A stretch of 64,000 nt of DNA. Origin: Burkholderiaceae bacterium (GTDB lineage Bacteria > Pseudomonadota > Gammaproteobacteria > Burkholderiales > Burkholderiaceae_E). The stretch spans positions 558,001 through 622,000 of the forward strand of contig JACKLP010000001.1 of the NCBI GenBank assembly GCA_024235875.1, read 5' to 3'. Below the pieces are notes generated by a model. It saw only the letters and a list, made by a program, of their open reading frames with translations. It was not told the DNA's origin and searched no databases. The position numbers and the translations under genes were made by a program. Of the stretch, positions 9,272 to 16,933 are shown piece by piece. The stretch's first letter is position 1. Each line of letters opens with the position of its first letter.

Positions 9272-9919
9272 ATGCGTCTGATACGAACGGACGGTCCGGG
9301 CGGATGGACGTCGCGCCTGGCCGCCGTCGTCTTGTTCGGGCTCCTCTGTGCCACCCTCACCTATTGGCTGATGCAGGTGCTACCGGCGCCCGCCCGGATC
9401 GCGCCCGCGGGCTCGCTGGCCGACCAGCAGGGCCGGGTCAGCCTGGTCGGCGCGAACGCGCTGTTCGGTCAGGCATCCGGCGCCGCGCGGCCGCTGGCGC
9501 CGATTGCGTCGACCAATCTGCGCGTGGCCGGGATCATCTCGGGTGGCGGCCTCGGCTCCGCCCTGATATCGGTCGATGGCAAGCCCGCCATCGCCTATGC
9601 GGTCGGCGCCAGGATCGACGACGCGACCCGCCTGGCCGAGGTCACCCCGGCATCGGTCGTCATCGAACGGCATGGCGAGCGGATCGAGATCAAACCGCCA
9701 CCGACCGCCGACACCTCGGTGCTCACCAGTGGCGTGGGCAAGTCCCGCGCCGGCGCGGGCGCCCCGGTCACCTCGGCCCGCCCGGCCGCCGCACCTCGCC
9801 CGCCGCCCGCGGCCCGTCCGGCGCAGTCGGTCGCAAGGCCGACCCGTCCGGCGCCGGCACGCCCGATCGCGCGCCCGGCGACAAGCCCCGCGCGCCCGGG
9901 CGCCTCGGATCGCCGCTGA
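9272..9919 (+). CDS. gspC: Type II secretion protein GspC
   Basis: Inner-membrane protein that connects the platform to the secretin. It has 215 residues: one membrane segment at about 16-36 (LAAVVLFGLLCATLTYWLMQV), then a homology-region domain (residues 55-145) containing LFGQ, LRVAGIISGGGLGSALISVD and VIERHGERIEI. The usual C-terminal PDZ or coiled-coil domain is absent. Instead the last about 60 residues are a low-complexity Pro/Ala/Arg tail. It is divergent from gspG and separated by 75 bases, an arrangement known in some betaproteobacteria. Confidence 0.85.
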   Translation: MRLIRTDGPGGWTSRLAAVVLFGLLCATLTYWLMQVLPAPARIAPAGSLADQQGRVSLVGANALFGQASGAARPLAPIASTNLRVAGIISGGGLGSALISVDGKPAIAYAVGARIDDATRLAEVTPASVVIERHGERIEIKPPPTADTSVLTSGVGKSRAGAGAPVTSARPAAAPRPPPAARPAQSVARPTRPAPARPIARPATSPARPGASDRR

Positions 9920-9980
9920 TCCCGGCGCGCGGGTCCAGCGCCGCTTCGGCGCGCCAGCTTGCCGGCAGTAGAATCGAGCG

Positions 9981-10775
9981 ATGCGACAGTACCTCGACCT
10001 GATGCGCCACGTGCTCGAGCGCGGCACCGAGAAGGCGGACCGTACCGGCACCGGCACGCGCTCGGTCTTCGGCTGGCAGATGCGCTTCGATCTGTCAGAG
10101 GGCTTCCCTCTGGTGACGACCAAGAAGCTGCACCTGCGATCGATCGTCCACGAGTTGCTGTGGTTCCTCCAGGGATCCACGAATGTCGCCTACCTGCGCG
10201 AGCACGGCGTCTCGATCTGGGACGAATGGGCCGACGAGAACGGCGAGCTGGGGCCCGTCTACGGCTACCAGTGGCGCAGCTGGCCCAGCCCCGACGGCAG
10301 CCACCTGGACCAGATCAGCGATGTCATGTCGCGCCTGAAGTCCGATCCGGACTCGAGGCGCCTGATCGTCTCGGCCTGGAACGTCGCCGACCTCTCCAAG
10401 ATGGCACTGGCGCCATGTCATGCGTTCTTCCAGTTCTACGTGGCTGACGGCCGCCTGTCCTGCCAGCTCTATCAACGCAGTGCCGACATCTTCCTGGGCG
10501 TGCCCTTCAACATCGCGTCCTATGCATTGCTCACGCACATGGTCGCCCAGCAATGCGACCTGGCCGCTGGCGACTTCATCTGGACGGGCGGCGACTGCCA
10601 CCTGTATTCGAACCACCTGGAACAGGCCGCGCTGCAACTCGATCGCGCGCCCCATCCGCTGCCGCGCCTGGTGATCAATCGACGACCGGCGTCGATCTTC
10701 GACTACCGTTTCGAGGACTTCGAGATCCTCGACTACGCGTCGCACCCCCACATCAAGGCGCCGGTCGCGATCTGA
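9981..10775 (+). CDS. thyA: Thymidylate synthase
   Basis: Converts dUMP and 5,10-methylene-tetrahydrofolate to dTMP and dihydrofolate in the cytoplasm. It has 264 residues, exactly the E. coli length. The N-terminus MRQYLDLMRHVLERG and the folate/dUMP region GTRSVFGWQMRFDL are typical. The catalytic cysteine lies in LAPCHAFFQFYV (about residue 146) and the dUMP-binding region in QRSADIFLGVPFNIASYA. It stands ten bases before folA, which regenerates the tetrahydrofolate it consumes. Confidence 0.98.
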   Translation: MRQYLDLMRHVLERGTEKADRTGTGTRSVFGWQMRFDLSEGFPLVTTKKLHLRSIVHELLWFLQGSTNVAYLREHGVSIWDEWADENGELGPVYGYQWRSWPSPDGSHLDQISDVMSRLKSDPDSRRLIVSAWNVADLSKMALAPCHAFFQFYVADGRLSCQLYQRSADIFLGVPFNIASYALLTHMVAQQCDLAAGDFIWTGGDCHLYSNHLEQAALQLDRAPHPLPRLVINRRPASIFDYRFEDFEILDYASHPHIKAPVAI

Positions 10776-10785
10776 GCGCCGGCGC

Positions 10786-11331
10786 ATGAACATGCACTCC
10801 GACATCGCGCCGGCGCCGCGCGCCCGCCTCACGATCATCGTCGCGAGCGCACGCAACGGCGTGATCGGGCGTGGGAACGATCTGCCATGGCGCCTGCCCG
10901 CCGACCTGGGCTTCTTCAAGCGCACGACGCTTGGTCACCCGCTGGTGATGGGCCGGCGCACCTTCGAGTCGATTGGCCGCGCCCTACCCGGCCGACGTAC
11001 CCTGGTGGTGACCCGTGCGCCAGACTGGCGGGCCGACGGCTGCGAGACCTGCGGATCCCTCGAGGAGGCGATTGCGGCGGCCTCCACGTCGCGCGGCCCA
11101 AACGATCCGATCGACGCCAGCGAGGTCTTCATTGCCGGCGGCGGCCAAATCTATGCGCAAGCGCTCGCCCGTGCCGATCGGATCCTGCTGACCCAGGTCG
11201 AGCTCGAACCCGAGGGCGACACCCGATTCGGGCCCATCGATCAGCGTGAATGGATCGAGGTCTCGCGCGAGCCGCACGCGGCGGAAGGCGATCGCCCCGC
11301 GTTCGCGTTCGTGGAATTGCGACGCCGCTGA
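10786..11331 (+). CDS. folA: Dihydrofolate reductase
   Basis: Reduces dihydrofolate with NADPH to tetrahydrofolate. It has 181 residues. Recognisable elements are IVASARNGVIGRGNDLPWRLPADLGFFK (the Asp of LPADLGFFK is in the usual catalytic place), GHPLVMGRRTFESIGRALPGR, and the NADPH-binding FIAGGGQIYAQAL. It follows thyA closely, probably as one transcript. The N-terminus could also start at the second Met (residue 3). Confidence 0.97.
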   Translation: MNMHSDIAPAPRARLTIIVASARNGVIGRGNDLPWRLPADLGFFKRTTLGHPLVMGRRTFESIGRALPGRRTLVVTRAPDWRADGCETCGSLEEAIAAASTSRGPNDPIDASEVFIAGGGQIYAQALARADRILLTQVELEPEGDTRFGPIDQREWIEVSREPHAAEGDRPAFAFVELRRR

Positions 11332-11341
11332 GGCCGGTCGC

Positions 11342-11896
11342 TCACCAGATTCCCATGCCGATTCCGGCGGCCATCGCCTCGCCCAGATCGCGGGCTGCCT
11401 GCAAGGAGACCTCGTCGATTCGCTTGGGCGCAAGAATCGCCTCCGGCGTCTGCGCATCGGTCAGGACGATCATCGGTTCGGCCACGCGGCGCAGGCGCCA
11501 TCCGGTTGCAATCCGGTCGATCTGACGGGTAGCCCCAGTGCCGTCGCTGCCCGCGCACACGATGCTCGCGTACGGGCGGGCCACGATTCGGTCGAGCACG
11601 GGGTAGTAGCAGCGGTCGAAGAAGTCCTTCATCATTCCCGCCATCGACGCCAGGTTCTCGGGCGTGCAGAACAGGTAGCCCCCCGCGCTCGAGACCGCTT
11701 CCGGCCCGGCGAGGTCGCAGCGCAGCAGCACGACCGCGTCGCCCGGATCGGACCCTGCGGCGGCGTCGGCTGCGGCTCGAGCCAGCTGCTCCGTGCCGCC
11801 GGTCGCCGACCACCACACCACCAACAGCGGGCCGGCGCCCGTGGCGCTCGAGTCCGCCGGCTTCGCGTCGCCCTGTAAATCGGTTCGCTCTTTCAC
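11342..11896 (-). CDS. Flavodoxin / NADPH-dependent FMN reductase-like protein
   Basis: Predicted FMN-binding flavodoxin-fold protein of 184 residues. The phosphate-binding loop appears as WWSATGGTEQLARAAADAA, followed by YLFCTPENLASMAGMMKDFFDRCYYP, typical of NAD(P)H-dependent oxidoreductases of the WrbA/flavodoxin group. The GTG at 11896 was chosen because GGAG lies five bases upstream; ATGs further out would run into the divergent transporter gene. It converges with folA. The electron donor and acceptor are not evident. Confidence 0.72.
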   Translation of the reverse strand: MKERTDLQGDAKPADSSATGAGPLLVVWWSATGGTEQLARAAADAAAGSDPGDAVVLLRCDLAGPEAVSSAGGYLFCTPENLASMAGMMKDFFDRCYYPVLDRIVARPYASIVCAGSDGTGATRQIDRIATGWRLRRVAEPMIVLTDAQTPEAILAPKRIDEVSLQAARDLGEAMAAGIGMGIW

Positions 11897-11971
11897 GCCG
11901 TCTCCGTCGGTTCCGGATACATTCGCGCATCCCGCCCACGACCCGTCGGCCGCGATCGTCCACGCGCCAAG

Positions 11972-12907
11972 ATGCAGCATACCCAAGCCCGTCCGCTGCG
12001 CGCCTTCATGTTCATGATGTGTGCGCAGGTCTTCTTCACCCTGCTCGATGCGACCGGCAAGACCATGGCCTCCGAGATGGGCGTGCCGCTGGTCGCACTC
12101 GTTCGCCATGCCGTGCATGCGCTGCTGATGCTGGTCGTGCTCGGCCCCACGCTGGGGGTCGCGACCCTGGTGCGAAGCCATCGTCCGGGGCTGCAACTGG
12201 TGCGCGGCCTGGTCCTGGGTGGCTTCACCTTGTTCTTCTTCACCGCGCTGCGCTACCTGCCGCAGGCAGAGGCGACGGCGATCAACTTCATCGCGCCGCT
12301 GGTGATCATGCTGCTGGCCGGCCCCCTGCTTGGCGAGTCGGTGGGTTGGCGCCGATGGGTGGGCGCGGCAATCGGCTTCCTGGGCATGCTGATCATCGTG
12401 CGTCCCGGCTCGGCGCTGCATCCGGTGGGCGTCATGTTCGTGCTGCTCACCGTGGCCTGCAACGTCGTGTTCCAGATGCTCACCCGCAAGCTCTCTACCG
12501 TCGATCATTCGATGACGACGATCTTTCTGAGCGCGCTGGTCGGCGTCGCCTTGTCGGTTGCCACGCTGCCGCTACAGGCGAGCTGGGGCGGCTGGCCAGC
12601 GCAGGTCGAGACACGAACCGTGCTGCTGCTGCTCTCGATGGGCGTGACCGGCTTCGTGAGCCAGTGGTGCCTGATCCGCGCCTACTACTGGTCGAGCGCC
12701 TCGTTCATTGCGCCCCTGGTCTACCTGCAGATCGTCTGGGCGGCGCTGGCCGGCCTGGCCTTCTTCGGCCAGTGGCCCGCGCCGCTCAGTCTGATCGGCA
12801 TCGCCCTCATCTGTGCGAGCGGCGCCGGCACCGTGCTGGCCGGGTCGCGTTCGGTACAATCGGGCCCACGCCTCCGTAGCTCAGTGGATAGAGCATCCCC
12901 CTCCTAA
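11972..12907 (+). CDS. DMT-superfamily (EamA) transporter
   Basis: Ten-helix inner-membrane drug/metabolite transporter. It has 311 residues with two EamA repeats: the first around residues 10-140 (LRYLPQAEATAINFIAPLVIM) and the second around 150-290 (YYWSSASFIAPLVYLQIVWA). The reading frame continues past the last helix into the tRNA-Arg gene and stops at a TAA in its anticodon loop (12905-12907), so about the last 12 residues are encoded by tRNA sequence. The substrate is not predictable; relatives export amino acids or metabolites. The start is the ATG at 11972. Confidence 0.85.
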   Translation: MQHTQARPLRAFMFMMCAQVFFTLLDATGKTMASEMGVPLVALVRHAVHALLMLVVLGPTLGVATLVRSHRPGLQLVRGLVLGGFTLFFFTALRYLPQAEATAINFIAPLVIMLLAGPLLGESVGWRRWVGAAIGFLGMLIIVRPGSALHPVGVMFVLLTVACNVVFQMLTRKLSTVDHSMTTIFLSALVGVALSVATLPLQASWGGWPAQVETRTVLLLLSMGVTGFVSQWCLIRAYYWSSASFIAPLVYLQIVWAALAGLAFFGQWPAPLSLIGIALICASGAGTVLAGSRSVQSGPRLRSSVDRASPS

Positions 12908-12945
12908 GGGGAGGGTCGCACGTTCGATTCGTGCCGGGGGCGCCA
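12870..12945 (+). tRNA. tRNA-Arg (anticodon CCU)
   Basis: A 76-nt cloverleaf. The acceptor stem GCCTCCG pairs with CGGGGGC (one G-T pair), the D arm is GCTCAGTGGATAGAGC, and the anticodon stem TCCCC/GGGGA encloses the loop CTCCTAA with anticodon CCT. The T arm is GCACGTTCGATTCGTGC, followed by discriminator G and an encoded CCA. It reads AGG codons. The 5' half overlaps the 3' end of the transporter gene on the same strand. Confidence 0.96.
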
Positions 12946-13088
12946 TCCATGTGTCGCACGCCTGATCGCCGATCGGCGATCCGCGTGAACCGACGACCCA
13001 CAAGGCGTTCCTGCGTCCAAGCCGTCCTGCGTGCGTCGTAACAGCGCGTTCCCGTGCGTTGCGACCCGGCTTGCGGTTTGCCCGAGCC

Positions 13089-13107
13089 CGTATTGCGAAT
13101 CATTATC
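13089..13107 (+). promoter_or_regulatory. Fur box upstream of fbpA
   Basis: The 19-mer matches the classical Fur consensus at 14 of 19 positions, with a perfect right half AATCATTATC. It lies 51 bases upstream of the fbpA ATG, where it would cover the promoter. This predicts iron-responsive repression of fbpABC. Confidence 0.8.
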
Positions 13108-13157
13108 ATTTCTGGTTGAATCGCTGCTCGTCGCCACTACCGATCGCCGAGCAAACG

Positions 13158-14168
13158 ATGTCCCGATCCCTTGCCGCCCTTCTCCTCGCCGCCGCCGCGA
13201 CCATCGGGTCGACAGCCCTCGCCGACGAAGTCGTCGTCTATTCGGCTCGCAACGAGCAACTGATCAAGCCCCTGTTCGACGCCTACCGCGAGGAAACGGG
13301 CACGCAGGTCCGGTTCGTCACCGACAAGGAAGGCCCGCTGATGGCGCGCCTGCTCGCCGAAGGGCGCAACACGCCGGCCGACCTGTTGATCACGGTCGAC
13401 GCCGGCAACCTCTGGCAGGCTGCCAACAAGGACCTGCTGCGCGAAGTGGATTCACCGGTGCTGGAGCGCAACATCCCGGCGCATCTGCGCGATCCGGGCA
13501 AGCGCTGGTTCGGCCTGTCGGTGCGGGCCCGCACCCTGGTCTACAACACGAACCGCGTGAAACCCGCTGAGCTGAGCACCTACGAGGACCTGGCCAGCGC
13601 GAAATGGCGGGGCCGCCTTTGCCTGCGAACCTCGAAGAAGGTCTACAACCAGTCGCTGGTCGCCATGATGATCTGGGCGCACGGCGAGGCGCGCGCCGAA
13701 GAAACGGTGCGCGGCTGGGTCGCGAACCTCGCGACGCCGCCGTACGCCGACGATACCCGGGCGATGGAAGCCGTGGCCGCCGGCCTGTGCGACGTGACGC
13801 TGGTCAACACCTACTATTTCGGCCGCTTGAAGGCCAAGCGGCCGAACCTGCCCATTTCGATCTTCTGGCCCAACCAGGGCGACGAGGGCAAGTTTGCCGG
13901 TGTCCACGTGAATGTCTCCGGCGCGGGGATCACCCGGCATGCGAAACACCCCGAGCAAGCTCGGCGACTGCTCGAATGGCTGTCCTCGGACCGGGCCCAG
14001 AAGCTCTACGCCGGCGTCAACCTGGAGTACCCCGCCAACCCCGCCACGCCGCCAGATCCCCGCGTGGCCGCCTGGGGCTCGTTCAAGCAAGCCGTCATCA
14101 ACGTGTCCGAAGCCGGCCGCCTGCAGACCCGCGCCGTCATGCTGATGGATCGCGCAGGCTACAAGTAG
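13158..14168 (+). CDS. fbpA: Ferric iron ABC transporter, periplasmic binding protein
   Basis: Periplasmic Fe(III)-binding protein of the FbpA/FutA/AfuA class. The ATG at 13158 gives 336 residues with a Sec signal peptide (MSRSLAALLLAAAATIGS, cleavage near ALA-DE). The mature start EVVVYSARNEQLIKPLFDAY is typical. The paired tyrosines in NTYYFGRLKAKRP are the iron ligands of this family. It heads an fbpABC operon preceded by a Fur box; 37 bases separate it from the permease gene. Confidence 0.95.
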   Translation: MSRSLAALLLAAAATIGSTALADEVVVYSARNEQLIKPLFDAYREETGTQVRFVTDKEGPLMARLLAEGRNTPADLLITVDAGNLWQAANKDLLREVDSPVLERNIPAHLRDPGKRWFGLSVRARTLVYNTNRVKPAELSTYEDLASAKWRGRLCLRTSKKVYNQSLVAMMIWAHGEARAEETVRGWVANLATPPYADDTRAMEAVAAGLCDVTLVNTYYFGRLKAKRPNLPISIFWPNQGDEGKFAGVHVNVSGAGITRHAKHPEQARRLLEWLSSDRAQKLYAGVNLEYPANPATPPDPRVAAWGSFKQAVINVSEAGRLQTRAVMLMDRAGYK

Positions 14169-14205
14169 GCCCGGGCCTGGGTCGCCATACCGAGCGCCGC
14201 TCATC

Positions 14206-15807
14206 ATGAGCCGGACCGAGCGCGTCGCGCCATGGCTGGCCGTGCTTCCGATCGTGGTCATCACGGCGGTTCCGGTGCTCGTGGTGCTGGCGTCGCTCGC
14301 GCAACCGGACCGAGCCGTCTGGAGCCACCTGTGGCAGCACGTGATGCCGGAGTTGATCGTCAACACGTTCTGGCTGGTCCTGGGGGTCGCCGTCGGCGTC
14401 ACCGCGATCGGCGTCACGCTGGCCTGGATCACCGGCGCCTGCGAGTTCCCGGCGCGACGATTCTTCTCGTGGGCACTGATGTTGCCGCTGGCCCTGCCCG
14501 CCTACGTGACGGCCTTCGTCTGGCTGGGTACCTTCGACGCCACCGGGGCGCTGGCAAGCTGGCTGCGAGCATCGACCGGCATGAGCCTGCCGCCGATCCG
14601 CTCGCGCGGCGGCGTCATACTGGTCATGGTGCTGGCGCTCTACCCGTATGTCTACCTGACCGCCAGGGCGGCCTTCGTCTCACAGGGGCGATCGCTGCTC
14701 GAGGCGGCCCAATCGATGGGGATGGCGCGCTGGCAGGTCTTCTGGCGCGTAAGCCTGCCGATGGCCAGGCCCGCGATCGCGGTCGGCATGCTCCTCGCGG
14801 TCATGGAGACCCTGGCCGATTTCGGGACGGTGGCGGTTTTCAACTACGACACCTTCACGACGGGGATCTACAAGGCCTGGTTCGCCCTCTTCTCGCTCCC
14901 CGCCGCGGCGCAGCTTGCGTCGGTGCTGGTCATCATCGTCGCGATCGCCGCGCTGCTCGAAGGCCGCCTGCGCGCCCGTCGCGACTACTCGACCTCGGGC
15001 CGGCCCGCGGCCGCGCCGGCACGCATCATATTGCGGGGGTGGCATGCCGGTGTCGCGTTCGCGTGGGCCAGCCTGGTGTTCGGCCTCGCCTTCGTGCTGC
15101 CGATTTCACGAATACTCGTCTGGGCCGCCGGGGTCTGGGCCCGGGACGCGGATCAACGCTACCTGGGATTCGCCTGGCATTCATTGGTCCTGGCCGGCAT
15201 GGGCGCCTTGCTGATCACCACCCTCGCGCTCGCGCTGGCCTATGCAGAGCGGGTCCGTCCGAGCGCGGCGATGCGCGCGAGCGTGCGGCTCTCGGCGCTC
15301 GGCTACGCCCTTCCCGGCACGGTCCTGGCCGTCGGCGTCTTCGTGCCGCTGGCCTGGCTCGACAACCGGATCATCGAACTATTCGGGCTTGCGGCGCCGC
15401 TGATCGGGGGTACGCTCGCCGCCATGCTTCTCGCCTATTGCGCGCGCTTCCTGGCCGTGGCTTTCGGGCCCGTGAATGCCGGGTTGATTCGCATTTCCCG
15501 CTCGGTCGACGAGGCGGCCCAGTCGCTGGGCGTGGTCGGCCCCCGCAGGCTTTGGCGAATCCACTTGCCGCTGCTGCGATCATCGGTGCTCGCCGCCGCC
15601 GCGATCGGCTTCGTCGAGCTCATGAAGGAATTGCCGATCACGCTGATGACACGCCCCTTCGGCTGGGAGACCCTGGCGGTTCGCGTGTTCGAGATGACAT
15701 CGGAGGGGGAATGGGACCGCGCCGCACTGCCGGCAGCAGCGATCGTGGTCGTCGGGCTGTTGCCCGTGATGCTGCTCATCAGGAGCACCAGCCATGCTGA
15801 AGCTTGA
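14206..15807 (+). CDS. fbpB: Ferric iron ABC transporter, permease
   Basis: Fused double permease of 533 residues in the inner membrane, with two binding-protein-dependent transport domains and about twelve helices. Each half has an EAA-type loop for contact with the ATPase: EAAQSMGMARWQVFWRVSLPMARPAI (near residue 170) and EAAQSLGVVGPRRLWRIHLPLLRSS (near residue 435). It imports the Fe(III) delivered by FbpA. The 3' end overlaps fbpC by 14 bases. Confidence 0.95.
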   Translation: MSRTERVAPWLAVLPIVVITAVPVLVVLASLAQPDRAVWSHLWQHVMPELIVNTFWLVLGVAVGVTAIGVTLAWITGACEFPARRFFSWALMLPLALPAYVTAFVWLGTFDATGALASWLRASTGMSLPPIRSRGGVILVMVLALYPYVYLTARAAFVSQGRSLLEAAQSMGMARWQVFWRVSLPMARPAIAVGMLLAVMETLADFGTVAVFNYDTFTTGIYKAWFALFSLPAAAQLASVLVIIVAIAALLEGRLRARRDYSTSGRPAAAPARIILRGWHAGVAFAWASLVFGLAFVLPISRILVWAAGVWARDADQRYLGFAWHSLVLAGMGALLITTLALALAYAERVRPSAAMRASVRLSALGYALPGTVLAVGVFVPLAWLDNRIIELFGLAAPLIGGTLAAMLLAYCARFLAVAFGPVNAGLIRISRSVDEAAQSLGVVGPRRLWRIHLPLLRSSVLAAAAIGFVELMKELPITLMTRPFGWETLAVRVFEMTSEGEWDRAALPAAAIVVVGLLPVMLLIRSTSHAEA

Positions 15808-16864
15808 GGGCGTCGCGCACGCCTATGGCGAGCGGCAGGTGCTGGTCGATGTCGCATTCGCCCTGCTACCCGGCGAGATCGGCTGCCTGCTCGGGCCCTC
15901 GGGCTGTGGCAAGACTACGGCACTGCGCCTGATTGCCGGCTTCGAGTCATTGCAGTCCGGCCGCATCCGAATCGCTGGCGAAGAAGTCGCGGGCCCCGGG
16001 CACAGCGTGCCGCCGCAACGCCGACAGGTCGGCCTGGTGTTCCAGGACTATGCCCTCTTCCCCCATCTGAGCGTGGCGGAGAATGTCGGCTTCGGCCTTG
16101 GCCACCTGTCGCGCAGCGATCGACGCCGGCGCGTCGACGAGATGCTGGCCTTGACCGGCCTTCAACATGAGGCGCGACTCGCCCCCGCACGCCTCTCCGG
16201 CGGGCAGCAACAGCGAGTCGCGCTCGCGCGTGCCCTCGCCCCGCGCCCGCGCCTGTTGCTGATGGACGAACCCTTCTCGAATCTCGACGTGGAGTTGCGC
16301 GAACGGCTGTCGCTCGAAGTCCGCGACATCCTCAAGCACGAAGGCATCACGGCGCTACTCGTCACCCATGACCAGCAGGAGGCCTTTGCACTTTCCGATC
16401 GGATCGGAATCGTCAATGACGGGCTGATACAGCAATGGGGCGAGGCCTATGCGCTCTACCACGAGCCGGCCAACCGCTTCGTGGCCGACTTCGTCGGGCA
16501 AGGGGCCTTCTTGCCGGGCACCGTCGTTGGGGCGGGGGAAATCGGAATCGAGCTGGGCGTGCTACGCGGCGAAGCCGCGCGCGACGGTGCGGCGGGATCG
16601 TGCTTCTCGCACCCGATCGGTACCCGCGTCGATGTGCTGATCCGCCCCGACGACATCGTCCACGACGACACGAGCCCGATTCAGGCCGAAGTGGTACGCA
16701 AGTCCTTTCGGGGTGCCGACTTCCTGTATACGCTGGCGCTCGAGAGCGGCGCGCGGGTCCTGGCGCTCGTCCCATCCGATCATGACCATGCGATGGGCGA
16801 GTCGATCGGGATCCGGCTGGAAGTGGATCACGTGGTCGCCTTCGACGCGGACGATCATCCGTAA
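15794..16864 (+). CDS. fbpC: Ferric iron ABC transporter, ATPase
   Basis: Cytoplasmic ATPase of 356 residues driving FbpAB. Walker A is GPSGCGKTTA (about residues 35-44), the signature motif LSGGQQQRVALARAL and Walker B LLLMDEPFSNLD, followed by the switch His in TALLVTHDQQEA. The C-terminal about 120 residues form a TOBE-like regulatory domain (DVLIRPDDIVHDD). It overlaps the end of fbpB, so the two are probably translationally coupled. Confidence 0.95.
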   Translation: MLKLEGVAHAYGERQVLVDVAFALLPGEIGCLLGPSGCGKTTALRLIAGFESLQSGRIRIAGEEVAGPGHSVPPQRRQVGLVFQDYALFPHLSVAENVGFGLGHLSRSDRRRRVDEMLALTGLQHEARLAPARLSGGQQQRVALARALAPRPRLLLMDEPFSNLDVELRERLSLEVRDILKHEGITALLVTHDQQEAFALSDRIGIVNDGLIQQWGEAYALYHEPANRFVADFVGQGAFLPGTVVGAGEIGIELGVLRGEAARDGAAGSCFSHPIGTRVDVLIRPDDIVHDDTSPIQAEVVRKSFRGADFLYTLALESGARVLALVPSDHDHAMGESIGIRLEVDHVVAFDADDHP

Positions 16865-16933
16865 CGGTGATGAGCCCGCAGTAGAATTTCGGGACGGCAG
16901 CAAAGGACTGCGGCTCGATCTGGAGGCCAATCG

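Noticed and set aside
12807..13109. Minus-strand 100-codon frame across the tRNA
   Set aside because: It reads the tRNA complement (the common artefact ending in LYPLSYGG) and has no protein family support.
12946..13157. Possible integration site downstream of tRNA-Arg
   Set aside because: No integrase gene, no direct repeat of the tRNA 3' end, and the next genes are a normal Fur-regulated operon.
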